Source of the DNA: Flavobacterium anseongense
Lineage (GTDB): Bacteria; Bacteroidota; Bacteroidia; Flavobacteriales; Flavobacteriaceae
Direction: 5' to 3'
Length of the DNA: 64,000 nucleotides
Assembly (NCBI RefSeq): GCF_021608185.1
Contig: NZ_JAKIHN010000002.1
Coordinates: 62,001-126,000, forward strand
The notes beneath the pieces were generated by a model, which ran no database searches, was not told the origin of the DNA, and saw nothing but the letters and a program-made list of their open reading frames with translations. The position numbers were made by a program, and so were the translations under genes. Below, piece after piece: positions 29,292 through 36,950 of this stretch. Position 1 is the stretch's first letter, and each line of letters begins with the position of its first letter.

Positions 29292-29412
29292 TTGCATTAA
29301 ATCGTCTAAAAGTAAAAAATATCGTTTAAAAGCAAAAAAAATCGACGAAATGTTAGGTGGATTAAAAAAAAGTATATATTTTTACATCACCAAATCTATA
29401 ATAAATAATATT

Positions 29413-30108
29413 ATGAAACTAAATTGTGTTGTTGTTGATGATAGTTCGATCCAAAGGATGATCATCGCAAAGTTAGTAAATAATCACCCAAACCTACACT
29501 TAGTCGGTGATTTTTCTAATGCAATTGAAGCAAAAAATTGCATGTCGGTTCATACCGTTGACCTAATTTTTCTCGATATCGAGATGCCGGTCATCAGCGG
29601 TTTTGATTTTCTTGACGGCTTAAAAGTAAAACCTCAAATTATTTTTATCACGTCAAAAGCAGAGTATGCTATGAAAGCATTCGACTATGACGCTACGGAC
29701 TACCTACAAAAACCGATAGCTCTTGATCGTTTTAATGCCTCTGTTAGAAGAGCAATGGATTTCCATATGCTTAAAAAAGAAAATCAGGAAGAAGAAGGAG
29801 AACATATCTTTATTAAGAGTAATCTCAAAAAACTTAAAATTTATACTAATAAAATTAAGTGGATTGAAGCTTATGGAGATTATGTGAAAGTAGTTACAGA
29901 AGAAGATAGTAATCTTGTTCTTTCTACTATGAAATCTTTTGAAAACGATTTATCAAAAGAAAAGTTTATTCGGGTTCATAAATCTTATATCATTAACATT
30001 GATAAAGTAGAACGTTTCAACAGTAAGTTTGCCGAAATTGGCGTTACTAAAATTCCGTTGAGCCGAAATAAAAAAGAAGATTTAATAAAAGCTTTGGCTA
30101 TTGCGTAA
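29413..30108 (+). CDS. LytTR-family response regulator
   Basis: A 231-aa protein from the ATG at 29413 (MKLNCVVVDDSSIQ). The in-frame extension to 29350 is not conserved in character. The receiver has DD at 9-10 and Asp55 in FLDIEMPV. The LytTR DNA-binding domain follows from about residue 135 (KIKWIEAYGDYVKVVTEE, KEKFIRVHKSYIINIDKVE). No partner kinase is adjacent; such orphan LytTR regulators are common in flavobacteria. Confidence 0.92.
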   Translation: MKLNCVVVDDSSIQRMIIAKLVNNHPNLHLVGDFSNAIEAKNCMSVHTVDLIFLDIEMPVISGFDFLDGLKVKPQIIFITSKAEYAMKAFDYDATDYLQKPIALDRFNASVRRAMDFHMLKKENQEEEGEHIFIKSNLKKLKIYTNKIKWIEAYGDYVKVVTEEDSNLVLSTMKSFENDLSKEKFIRVHKSYIINIDKVERFNSKFAEIGVTKIPLSRNKKEDLIKALAIA

Positions 30109-30114
30109 GTCTAC

Positions 30115-32565
30115 TTAATAAAAATCAACATTTACAGTAACTTTAATCGTTCTGTATTGTGATACCAAATCAAAACTATTCAGTATTTTCTGGATAGTTT
30201 TTTTTGTGCCCTGAATCGAAGCGTCTCCAGGCATCTTAATCATTATGGTTCGAATATATTCGTTTCGGATTCTTCCAATAGCAGGTTCTTCCGGACCAAG
30301 AACAGGAATAGTTAAGTTTTGCTGCAAAACCTGATACAGCCACATGGAGCCTTCTTTTAGCTTGTCAAAATCACGATGTTTTAATGTCAGCTTTATCAAA
30401 CGGTAAAATGGTGGATAGTAATAAATCTTTCTTTCATAAAGTTGTTCCTTATACATTCCTTCATAATCATTGTTTGTCACTTGCTGAATAATATTATGCA
30501 ACGGATTATACGTCTGAATGATAACTTTTCCACGTTTTTCAGCTCTGCCCGAACGTCCGGCAACCTGTGTCATCATTTGAAAACTTCTTTCAAACGCTCT
30601 AAAATTGGGATGATACAGCATATTATCCGCATTCATGATTCCGACTAAAGAGACATTGTCAAAGTCTAAACCTTTGGCCAACATTTGCGTACCAACTAAA
30701 ACATCAATTTCTCTGTTTTTAAAACTATCAATGATTTTTTCGAAGCTATATTTTCCGCGAGTGGTGTCTTGATCCATTCGCTTGATATTTCTCTGCGGAA
30801 ACAATTCGGCTAATTCCAACTCTATTTGTTCGGTTCCGAATCCTTTGGTCTCCAAATCAACACTCGAACAAACATGACAATTCGTTGGTTTTGCCATCGA
30901 ATAACCACAATAATGACAACGCAACTGATTTTTGTATTTGTGGTACGTCAAACTCACATCACACTGCGGACACTGCGGTACATGACCACAAGTCATACAT
31001 TCTAAAACAGGTGAAAAGCCACGACGGTTTTGAAAAAGAATTACTTGTTCATTATTCGCAAACGCTTCTGTGATTTCTTCAATTAATGTCAAACTAAAAT
31101 GACCTTTCATTTTTTTTCTGAAATAACTGTCTTTCAAATCGACTAATTCTATTTCGGGCATTTGCACTTTTCCAAAGCGTTCAGTTAAAGAAACTAAACC
31201 AAACTTTTCTGAGTTTGCATTGTAATACGTTTCAATACTTGGTGTGGCTGAACCTAATAAAACTTTAGCCTGATGCGCATTTGCCAAAACAATCGCCGCA
31301 TCTCGCGCATGATATCTTGGTGCCGGATCTTGTTGCTTAAATGTTTGTTCGTGTTCTTCGTCAACAATGATTAAACCTAAGTTTGAAAAGGGCAAAAACA
31401 AAGCTGACCTTGCTCCTATTACAATCTGTGCAGAGTCAGAATTTTGATTTACATTGTTCCAAACTTCTACTCTCTCGTTATTGCTGTATTTGGAATGGAA
31501 AACGGAAACTTTATTTCCGAAATGCTGTGTTAATCGGGCGACCAATTGTGTGGTTAAAGCAATTTCCGGCAGCAAATACAAGACTTGTTTGCCTTCTGAA
31601 ATATAATTTTCTATGAGTTTGGTGTAGATTTCTGTTTTGCCGCTTGATGTTATTCCGTGCAGCAAACAAACTTCTTTTGTTGAAAACGACGTTTCAATTT
31701 CATCAAAAGCCTGTTGTTGTGCCTGACTTAAAACCAAATCATTCTCAATTTTATTTTTGTCAAAATTTACTCGGTCTTCCTGGATAAAGTATTCATCAAA
31801 AATTTGCTTATCAACCAAAGCTTTGACAATTGCTGCAGAAGTTTGTGCGCTTTCGGTTAACTGCTTTACTGAAATTGGCTTCTTTTCACCAGCATTCAAT
31901 TGAAAATACTGGAGCAAAACATTTTTCCGTTTTTCCGATTTTAAACTGTCTAATAAATGAATTAGGTTTTCTTCCTTCTGATATTGCTCGTTTAGACGAA
32001 TATATTTAACTAATTTAGGTTTGTATTCTTCCTGAATTTCTTCTTGAAGCGAGATGATATTTTTATTAATAAGCTTCTGAATAACCGGTAAAACTGTTTT
32101 CTTATTCAGAATATCAATAATGTTCTGAACATTCAAAGAACTCTGATTTTGCAAGGCTTCATAAATCAAAAACTCATCATCGGTAAAAGCAGTTTCATCT
32201 ACAAATGTTTCTTTGTTTTGAGAAATAATTGTTTCGCTTTCTAATAACAATGCTGATGGTAATGCACCGCGATAAACATCACCAATGTTGCACATATAAT
32301 AAGATGCAATCCAAAACCAATGATTGATTTGAAATTCGTTTACAATAGGTTTTTCGTCAAGAATTTGGTGGATTTCCTTGGCTTCATAAAGCGTTGGAGC
32401 ATCTTGATGTAAATCGATTGCTAATGCAGTGTAGATTTTGTTTTTGCCAAACGGAACTGCGATTCGCATTCCTTTCTTAATATATGCAAACTCATTTTCT
32501 GAAACCTTGTAAGTAAATGTTTTAGGTAAAGAAAGCGGAACAATAACTTCAATAAAATAGTTCAT
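30115..32565 (-). CDS. priA: Primosomal protein N' (PriA helicase)
   Basis: An 816-aa superfamily 2 helicase. It has an N-terminal 3'BD and winged-helix region (1-250), Walker A GITSSGKTEIYTK near 305, the DEEH box (VDEEHEQTF) and two zinc-binding Cys clusters (CMTCGHVPQCPQCD and CHYCGYS...CHVCSS) near 530-570. Motifs IV-VI are AKGLDFDNVSLVGIMNAD and QVAGRSGRAEKRG. It restarts stalled replication forks. Confidence 0.96.
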   Translation of the reverse strand: MNYFIEVIVPLSLPKTFTYKVSENEFAYIKKGMRIAVPFGKNKIYTALAIDLHQDAPTLYEAKEIHQILDEKPIVNEFQINHWFWIASYYMCNIGDVYRGALPSALLLESETIISQNKETFVDETAFTDDEFLIYEALQNQSSLNVQNIIDILNKKTVLPVIQKLINKNIISLQEEIQEEYKPKLVKYIRLNEQYQKEENLIHLLDSLKSEKRKNVLLQYFQLNAGEKKPISVKQLTESAQTSAAIVKALVDKQIFDEYFIQEDRVNFDKNKIENDLVLSQAQQQAFDEIETSFSTKEVCLLHGITSSGKTEIYTKLIENYISEGKQVLYLLPEIALTTQLVARLTQHFGNKVSVFHSKYSNNERVEVWNNVNQNSDSAQIVIGARSALFLPFSNLGLIIVDEEHEQTFKQQDPAPRYHARDAAIVLANAHQAKVLLGSATPSIETYYNANSEKFGLVSLTERFGKVQMPEIELVDLKDSYFRKKMKGHFSLTLIEEITEAFANNEQVILFQNRRGFSPVLECMTCGHVPQCPQCDVSLTYHKYKNQLRCHYCGYSMAKPTNCHVCSSVDLETKGFGTEQIELELAELFPQRNIKRMDQDTTRGKYSFEKIIDSFKNREIDVLVGTQMLAKGLDFDNVSLVGIMNADNMLYHPNFRAFERSFQMMTQVAGRSGRAEKRGKVIIQTYNPLHNIIQQVTNNDYEGMYKEQLYERKIYYYPPFYRLIKLTLKHRDFDKLKEGSMWLYQVLQQNLTIPVLGPEEPAIGRIRNEYIRTIMIKMPGDASIQGTKKTIQKILNSFDLVSQYRTIKVTVNVDFY

Positions 32566-32579
32566 AATTTATGCCGCTA

Positions 32580-32999
32580 TTATATTCTAATCCATGTTTG
32601 TGATCTTCCAAAAAGCGAAATTCCAATATAACCGCGAACAATCAGTTTATCTTTTCCTTCGAGTGTAATTTTACAATGATACCATTTACCAATTTTTGGA
32701 TCCAATACTTTTCCGCCACTATAAACAGAGCCATCTTTAGTTAATCCTTTGATTATATTCATTCCCAGAACTGACTTGTTTTTTTCATCACCATCACATT
32801 TTTCGCATTTGATATGCTTTTTATCTGCTTCAAAAATTTCGATTATTTTACCATAGATTTTGCCTTTGTGCTCAAAAATTTCAATAACTCCTTTTTCTTT
32901 TCCGGTTATGTCATCAATAGTTTTCCATTTTCCAAAAATAGTTTGCGAAAAACTTAGTTGGAAAAGCAAAAGAAAAACGATTGATAGTATTAATTTCAT
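32580..32999 (-). CDS. DUF2147 family exported protein
   Basis: A 139-aa protein with a signal peptide (about 1-19, ending SFSQ) and the DUF2147 pattern IFGKWKTIDDITGKEKGVIEIFEH...YGKIIEI, CEKCDGDEKNKSVLGMNIIKGL and YHCKITLEGKDKLIVRGYIGISLFGRSQTW. It is a small periplasmic beta-barrel-like protein of unknown function. It overlaps the brkB-like stop by one base. Confidence 0.85.
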   Translation of the reverse strand: MKLILSIVFLLLFQLSFSQTIFGKWKTIDDITGKEKGVIEIFEHKGKIYGKIIEIFEADKKHIKCEKCDGDEKNKSVLGMNIIKGLTKDGSVYSGGKVLDPKIGKWYHCKITLEGKDKLIVRGYIGISLFGRSQTWIRI

Positions 33000-33946
33000 T
33001 AGGTTTGAGTATCTATTTCCTGTTGCTTTTCACGTTTAAGATGTTGTATTGAAGCATTCAAATCAAAACCTAAAAGCAATATCATACAGTTAATCCAAAT
33101 ATAAAACATTACCACTAACAACGTTCCGATTGAGCCATAAAGTTCGTTATATTTTGAAAACTTTACTACCCAAATTCCAAAGAAATAGGAAGAAATTATA
33201 ATTAGAATCGTAGTAAATACGGAACCTATCGAAATAAATGGTCTTTTTTTATCATGTCTGATTCCGAATTTGAATAAAAAGGAAGTAGTTATCAATATCA
33301 TTAAAATAACAAAAATATACCTTCCCATTTCTATCAGCGGAATATTGTCTGAAAGCACATCCTGAATTTTTGTTTTCTGAATAAAAACCTCAAAAATCAC
33401 GATAACTGCAACGGTTATTATCAAAACAAAAGACAAGACAATTGACAAAGCTAAAGACACAAAGTATTGCCTGAAAAATTTTCGCTTAGATGAAACATGC
33501 ACATGATGTCCACTTTCAAAACCACCAAGAATAGCATTTATACCATTGGTCATCAATAAAATTGCCATTAAAAATCCGGTTGAAAGTAACCCGCTGTGAC
33601 TGTTATGCAAAATGTCACTAATGATTTTATAAATAGCATCGTAAGTTGTTGGCGGAACGCTTTGCTGTACAAATCCTAAAAAATCTTCCTGAAAACCTTC
33701 AATCGGAATGTATGGAATGAGATTGAAAATAAAAAGCATAAACGGAAACAAAGCCATAAAGAAACTCCAGGCAATTGCCGAAGCACGATAAGATATGGCA
33801 CCTTGCACGATTCCTATAAAATAAATATCCAGTAAATCGTATAATGATAAACCATGAAGCCAAGGCAATTTTATTTTCTGTAATAAAAAAACAAACTGCT
33901 TAATGATAGGGAGTTTTATGAACTTATTTTCTTTTGGCGTTGACAT
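32999..33946 (-). CDS. YihY/BrkB-family inner-membrane protein
   Basis: A 315-aa polytopic protein, about six helices, with SYRASAIAWSFFMALFPFMLF near the first helix (the family's best-conserved stretch). The family's role is unproven despite the old 'ribonuclease BN' label. It abuts nadC with no gap (ATG at 33944-33946, nadC stop at 33947) and overlaps DUF2147 by one base, so the three are likely one operon. Confidence 0.87.
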   Translation of the reverse strand: MSTPKENKFIKLPIIKQFVFLLQKIKLPWLHGLSLYDLLDIYFIGIVQGAISYRASAIAWSFFMALFPFMLFIFNLIPYIPIEGFQEDFLGFVQQSVPPTTYDAIYKIISDILHNSHSGLLSTGFLMAILLMTNGINAILGGFESGHHVHVSSKRKFFRQYFVSLALSIVLSFVLIITVAVIVIFEVFIQKTKIQDVLSDNIPLIEMGRYIFVILMILITTSFLFKFGIRHDKKRPFISIGSVFTTILIIISSYFFGIWVVKFSKYNELYGSIGTLLVVMFYIWINCMILLLGFDLNASIQHLKREKQQEIDTQT

Positions 33947-34804
33947 TTAAAAGGCTTTTAAACTTAAATCCATATTGTAAACCGAATGCGTCAATGCTCC
34001 GGATGAAATATAATTCACGCCACATTCAGCATATTGACGAATAGTATTTTCATTAATATTTCCGGATGATTCTGTTAAACATTTATCGCCAATCAACTCG
34101 ACAGCTTTACGAGTATCTTCAAAATTGAAATTGTCAATCAGGATTCGGTAAACGCCTTCACTTTCGAGAATTTCTTTGATTTCATCAAGATTTCTGGCTT
34201 CGACAATTATCTTCAAATCCAAATCATTAAGTTTTAAAAAAGCTTTGGTTTTATTGATTGCATAGGTAATTCCGCCAGCAAAATCATTGTGATTGTCTTT
34301 GAGCATCACCATATCATACAACGCGAAACGATGATTCTCACCACCACCAATTTTGACAGCCCATTTTTCACAGGCACGAAATCCGGGTGTGGTTTTTCGT
34401 GTATCGAGTACTTTTGTTTTGGTTCCTTCTAAAAGTTTTACATATTGATTAGTCTTAGTTGCAATAGCAGACATTCGTTGCATCGAATTGAGTACCAATC
34501 GTTCCGCTTTCAATATAGATTGTGAACTTCCTGAAACATGAAACACGATGTCGCCATGTTTTACTGCTGTTCCGTCTTCAATAAAAGTTTCGATTTCTAA
34601 AGTTGGGTCAACATTTTCAAAAACCATTTTAGCAAATGTAACTCCGGCAATGATTCCGCTATCTTTTACCAGAAGTTTAGCTTTTCCTTTGGCACTAACC
34701 GGAATACAGGCTAACGAACTATAATCGCCCGGACCAATATCCTCGCGAATACCGTTTTGTATAATTATATTGAGTTCTTTTTGAAACTGTTCTTCTGAAA
34801 TCAT
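33947..34804 (-). CDS. nadC: Quinolinate phosphoribosyltransferase
   Basis: A 285-aa enzyme with REDIGPGDYSS at the start, then RMSAIATKTNQYV, DTRKTTPGFRACEKWAVKIGGGENHRFALYDMVMLKDNH (active-site Arg, Lys, His) and the VEARN and LIDNF barrel strands. It makes nicotinate mononucleotide from quinolinate and PRPP. No nadA or nadB is nearby. It is the first gene of the nadC-brkB-DUF2147 group. Confidence 0.96.
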   Translation of the reverse strand: MISEEQFQKELNIIIQNGIREDIGPGDYSSLACIPVSAKGKAKLLVKDSGIIAGVTFAKMVFENVDPTLEIETFIEDGTAVKHGDIVFHVSGSSQSILKAERLVLNSMQRMSAIATKTNQYVKLLEGTKTKVLDTRKTTPGFRACEKWAVKIGGGENHRFALYDMVMLKDNHNDFAGGITYAINKTKAFLKLNDLDLKIIVEARNLDEIKEILESEGVYRILIDNFNFEDTRKAVELIGDKCLTESSGNINENTIRQYAECGVNYISSGALTHSVYNMDLSLKAF

Positions 34805-34846
34805 TTTGTAACTATTGATTGGCTAAAATAGTAAATATGTTGATTT

Positions 34847-34924
34847 GGTTATGCGTTTATCTGGTTATTTGAAAACAATTTTTTAACCAAATAACCGAAT
34901 TACCAAATAACCGAATTATCTTTG
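34847..34924. repeat. Octad stutter hairpin that contains the pyrD -7 box
   Basis: The left arm is GGTTATGC, GTTTATCT, GGTTATTT (34847-34870). The right arm is AACCAAAT, AACCGAAT, TACCAAAT, AACCGAAT (34885-34916) and then TATCTTTG (34917-34924). GGTTATTTG (34863-34871) pairs perfectly with CAAATAACC (34888-34896). A 16-bp unit is perfectly tandem at 34886-34901 and 34902-34917. The final octad equals the -7 promoter consensus. Confidence 0.82.
34917..34924 (+). promoter_or_regulatory. Probable -7 box for pyrD
   Basis: TATCTTTG fits TAnnTTTG and lies 19 bases before the pyrD ATG. It is the last octad of the stutter array. No -33 TTTG is visible upstream within the array. Confidence 0.45.
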
Positions 34925-34943
34925 CGCAACAACAACACTACTC

Positions 34944-35972
34944 ATGTACAAACTACTCATTCGTCCCATTTTATTTTGGTTTGACCCGGAAGAAGTCCAT
35001 TATTTTTCCTTTAGTTTTATCAAATTTATTTCAAAAATTCCTTTTGTTCCTGCCATTCTAAAATCGATTTACGAAGTCAAAGACAGCCGTTTAGAACGAG
35101 AGGTCTTTGGATTGAAATTTAAAAATCCTGTGGGCTTGGCTGCCGGATTTGACAAAGATGCTAAATGTTATCAGGAACTTTTCAACTTTGGCTTTGGTTT
35201 TATAGAAATCGGAACCTTGACACCGAAACCGCAAGATGGGAATCCAAAAAAGCGTTTGTTTCGTTTAAAATCAAATAGCGCAATCATCAATAGAATGGGC
35301 TTCAATAATGGTGGCGTTGATGCAGCGGTGAATCGATTAAAGAAAAACAAAGGCGTTCTTATAGGAGGAAATATTGGAAAAAATAAGCTTACGCCAAATG
35401 AAGATGCGACTGCTGATTATCTGATTTGCTTTGATACTTTATTTGATTACGTCGATTATTTTGTGGTAAATGTAAGCTCTCCAAACACACCAAATCTTCG
35501 TGAACTTCAGGAAAAAGAACCACTGACAAATCTCTTGCAAGATTTGCAAAATGCAAATTCCAAAAAACAAATTCCAAAACCAATTCTGCTAAAAATTGCA
35601 CCAGATTTGACGGATGAGCAATTATTGGATATTATCGATATTGTAAATGAAACCAAGATTGGCGGCGTAATTGCAACCAATACTACAATCTCAAGAGAAG
35701 GATTGCAATCGGAAAATAGTCCCCAAGTTTTAAAAGAAGCAGGTGGATTATCCGGAAAGCCATTAACAAAACGTTCGACAGAAGTTATTCGTTTTCTTTC
35801 AGAGAAAAGCAACAAAGCTTTTCCAATCATTGGCGTTGGCGGAATTCATTCGGCTGAAGATGCAATTGAAAAGCTTGAAGCCGGAGCTTCTTTAGTACAA
35901 TTGTACACCGGATTTATTTATGAAGGACCGAAATTGGTTTCCGATATCAACAAAGCTATATTAAGGTACTGA
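34944..35972 (+). CDS. pyrD: Quinone-dependent dihydroorotate dehydrogenase (class 2)
   Basis: A 342-aa membrane-associated flavoenzyme. The class 2 features are an N-terminal amphipathic region (1-45), [30 protein letters not shown] (Ser base of class 2), NTTISREGL and the FMN-binding [13 protein letters not shown]. It oxidises dihydroorotate to orotate in pyrimidine synthesis. Its last codons and stop are part of the octad repeat that fills the next spacer. Confidence 0.96.
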   Translation: MYKLLIRPILFWFDPEEVHYFSFSFIKFISKIPFVPAILKSIYEVKDSRLEREVFGLKFKNPVGLAAGFDKDAKCYQELFNFGFGFIEIGTLTPKPQDGNPKKRLFRLKSNSAIINRMGFNNGGVDAAVNRLKKNKGVLIGGNIGKNKLTPNEDATADYLICFDTLFDYVDYFVVNVSSPNTPNLRELQEKEPLTNLLQDLQNANSKKQIPKPILLKIAPDLTDEQLLDIIDIVNETKIGGVIATNTTISREGLQSENSPQVLKEAGGLSGKPLTKRSTEVIRFLSEKSNKAFPIIGVGGIHSAEDAIEKLEAGASLVQLYTGFIYEGPKLVSDINKAILRY

Positions 35973-36089
35973 GGCGCTAAGGTGCTAAGGCTCTAAAAAA
36001 GCAAAAAAACCTTAGTCCCTTAACTTCTCAACAACTCTTTTTAAAAAAACTTAGTACCTTAGTTCCTCAGAACCTCAGAACCTTTGAAA
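35965..36089. repeat. Octad stutter array spanning pyrD stop to the lyase start
   Basis: The units are GGTACTGA, GGCGCTAA, GGTGCTAA, GGCTCTAA (35965-35996), an A-rich run, then CTTAGTCC, CTTAACTT, CTCAACAA, CTCTTTTT (36011-36042). A second A-run is followed by CTTAGTAC, CTTAGTTC, CTCAGAAC, CTCAGAAC, CTTTGAAA (36050-36089). GGTGCTAAG-type units on the left are complementary, with G-U pairs, to the CTTAGTACC-type units on the right. The pyrD TGA lies in the first unit and the lyase TTG start in the last. Confidence 0.85.
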
Positions 36090-36950
36090 GAAAAAATCAA
36101 AATAATAGAATGTCCACGTGATGCCATGCAAGGCATTAAAGATTTTATTCCAACTGAAAGGAAAGTGGCATACATTCAGTCTTTGCTTCGCGTTGGATTT
36201 GACACGATTGATTTCGGAAGTTTTGTTTCTCCAAAAGCGATTCCACAAATGCAGGATACTGCTGAAGTTTTAGCGCGATTAGATTTATCGCAAACACAAA
36301 GTAAATTATTAGCAATTATTGCCAATACACAAGGTGCTCAAATTGCTTCAACACATAAGGAAATTCAGTATTTAGGTTTTCCGTTTTCGATTTCAGAGAA
36401 CTTTCAAATGCGAAATACACACAAAACCATTGCGGAAAGTTTAATCACACTGCAAGAGATTTTAAACATTGCTGACGCTTCCAATAAAGAAGTTGTAACC
36501 TATATTTCAATGGGATTCGGAAATCCGTATGGTGATCCCTGGAATGTTGAAATTGTAGGCGAATGGACTGAAAAACTGGCGACTATGGGTGTTAAAATTC
36601 TATCGCTTTCAGATACTGTTGGAAGTTCGACGCCAGATGTGATTACTTATTTGTTTTCGAATTTAATTCCGAAATATCCTCACATCGAGTTTGGTGCGCA
36701 TTTACACACTACTCCGGACAAATGGCACGAAAAAATTGACGCAGCCTATAAAGCAGGTTGTGTTCGATTTGACGGAGCCATTCAGGGTTTTGGTGGTTGC
36801 CCAATGGCAAAGGATGATTTGACTGGAAATATGCCAACCGAGAAACTCCTATCCTATTTTACTGCACAAAAGGTAAATACCAACACAAGTCCGATGAGTT
36901 TTGAAAGTGCTTATAATGAAGCCACGAAGATTTTTACAGAGTTTCATTGA
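36084..36950 (+). CDS. Hydroxymethylglutaryl-CoA lyase-like enzyme
   Basis: A 288-aa TIM-barrel enzyme of the HMGL/DRE-TIM family: IECPRDAMQGIKDFIP (catalytic Arg-Asp), SFVSPKAIPQM, GAHLHTTPDKWHEKI (metal His-x-His) and QGFGGCPMAKDDLTGN (catalytic Cys). It would cleave HMG-CoA to acetoacetate and acetyl-CoA in leucine breakdown. Activity on another 3-hydroxy-acyl substrate is possible, since RDAMQ replaces the usual RDGLQ. TTG at 36084 is the start because the RD motif begins at residue 11 and no ATG precedes it. The 3' end overlaps the convergent ATPase by 7 bases. Confidence 0.88.
   Translation: MKEKIKIIECPRDAMQGIKDFIPTERKVAYIQSLLRVGFDTIDFGSFVSPKAIPQMQDTAEVLARLDLSQTQSKLLAIIANTQGAQIASTHKEIQYLGFPFSISENFQMRNTHKTIAESLITLQEILNIADASNKEVVTYISMGFGNPYGDPWNVEIVGEWTEKLATMGVKILSLSDTVGSSTPDVITYLFSNLIPKYPHIEFGAHLHTTPDKWHEKIDAAYKAGCVRFDGAIQGFGGCPMAKDDLTGNMPTEKLLSYFTAQKVNTNTSPMSFESAYNEATKIFTEFH

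Noticed and set aside
35965..36089. CRISPR-like array
   Set aside because: Units are 8 nt, contiguous and degenerate, with no spacers of CRISPR length and no cas genes.
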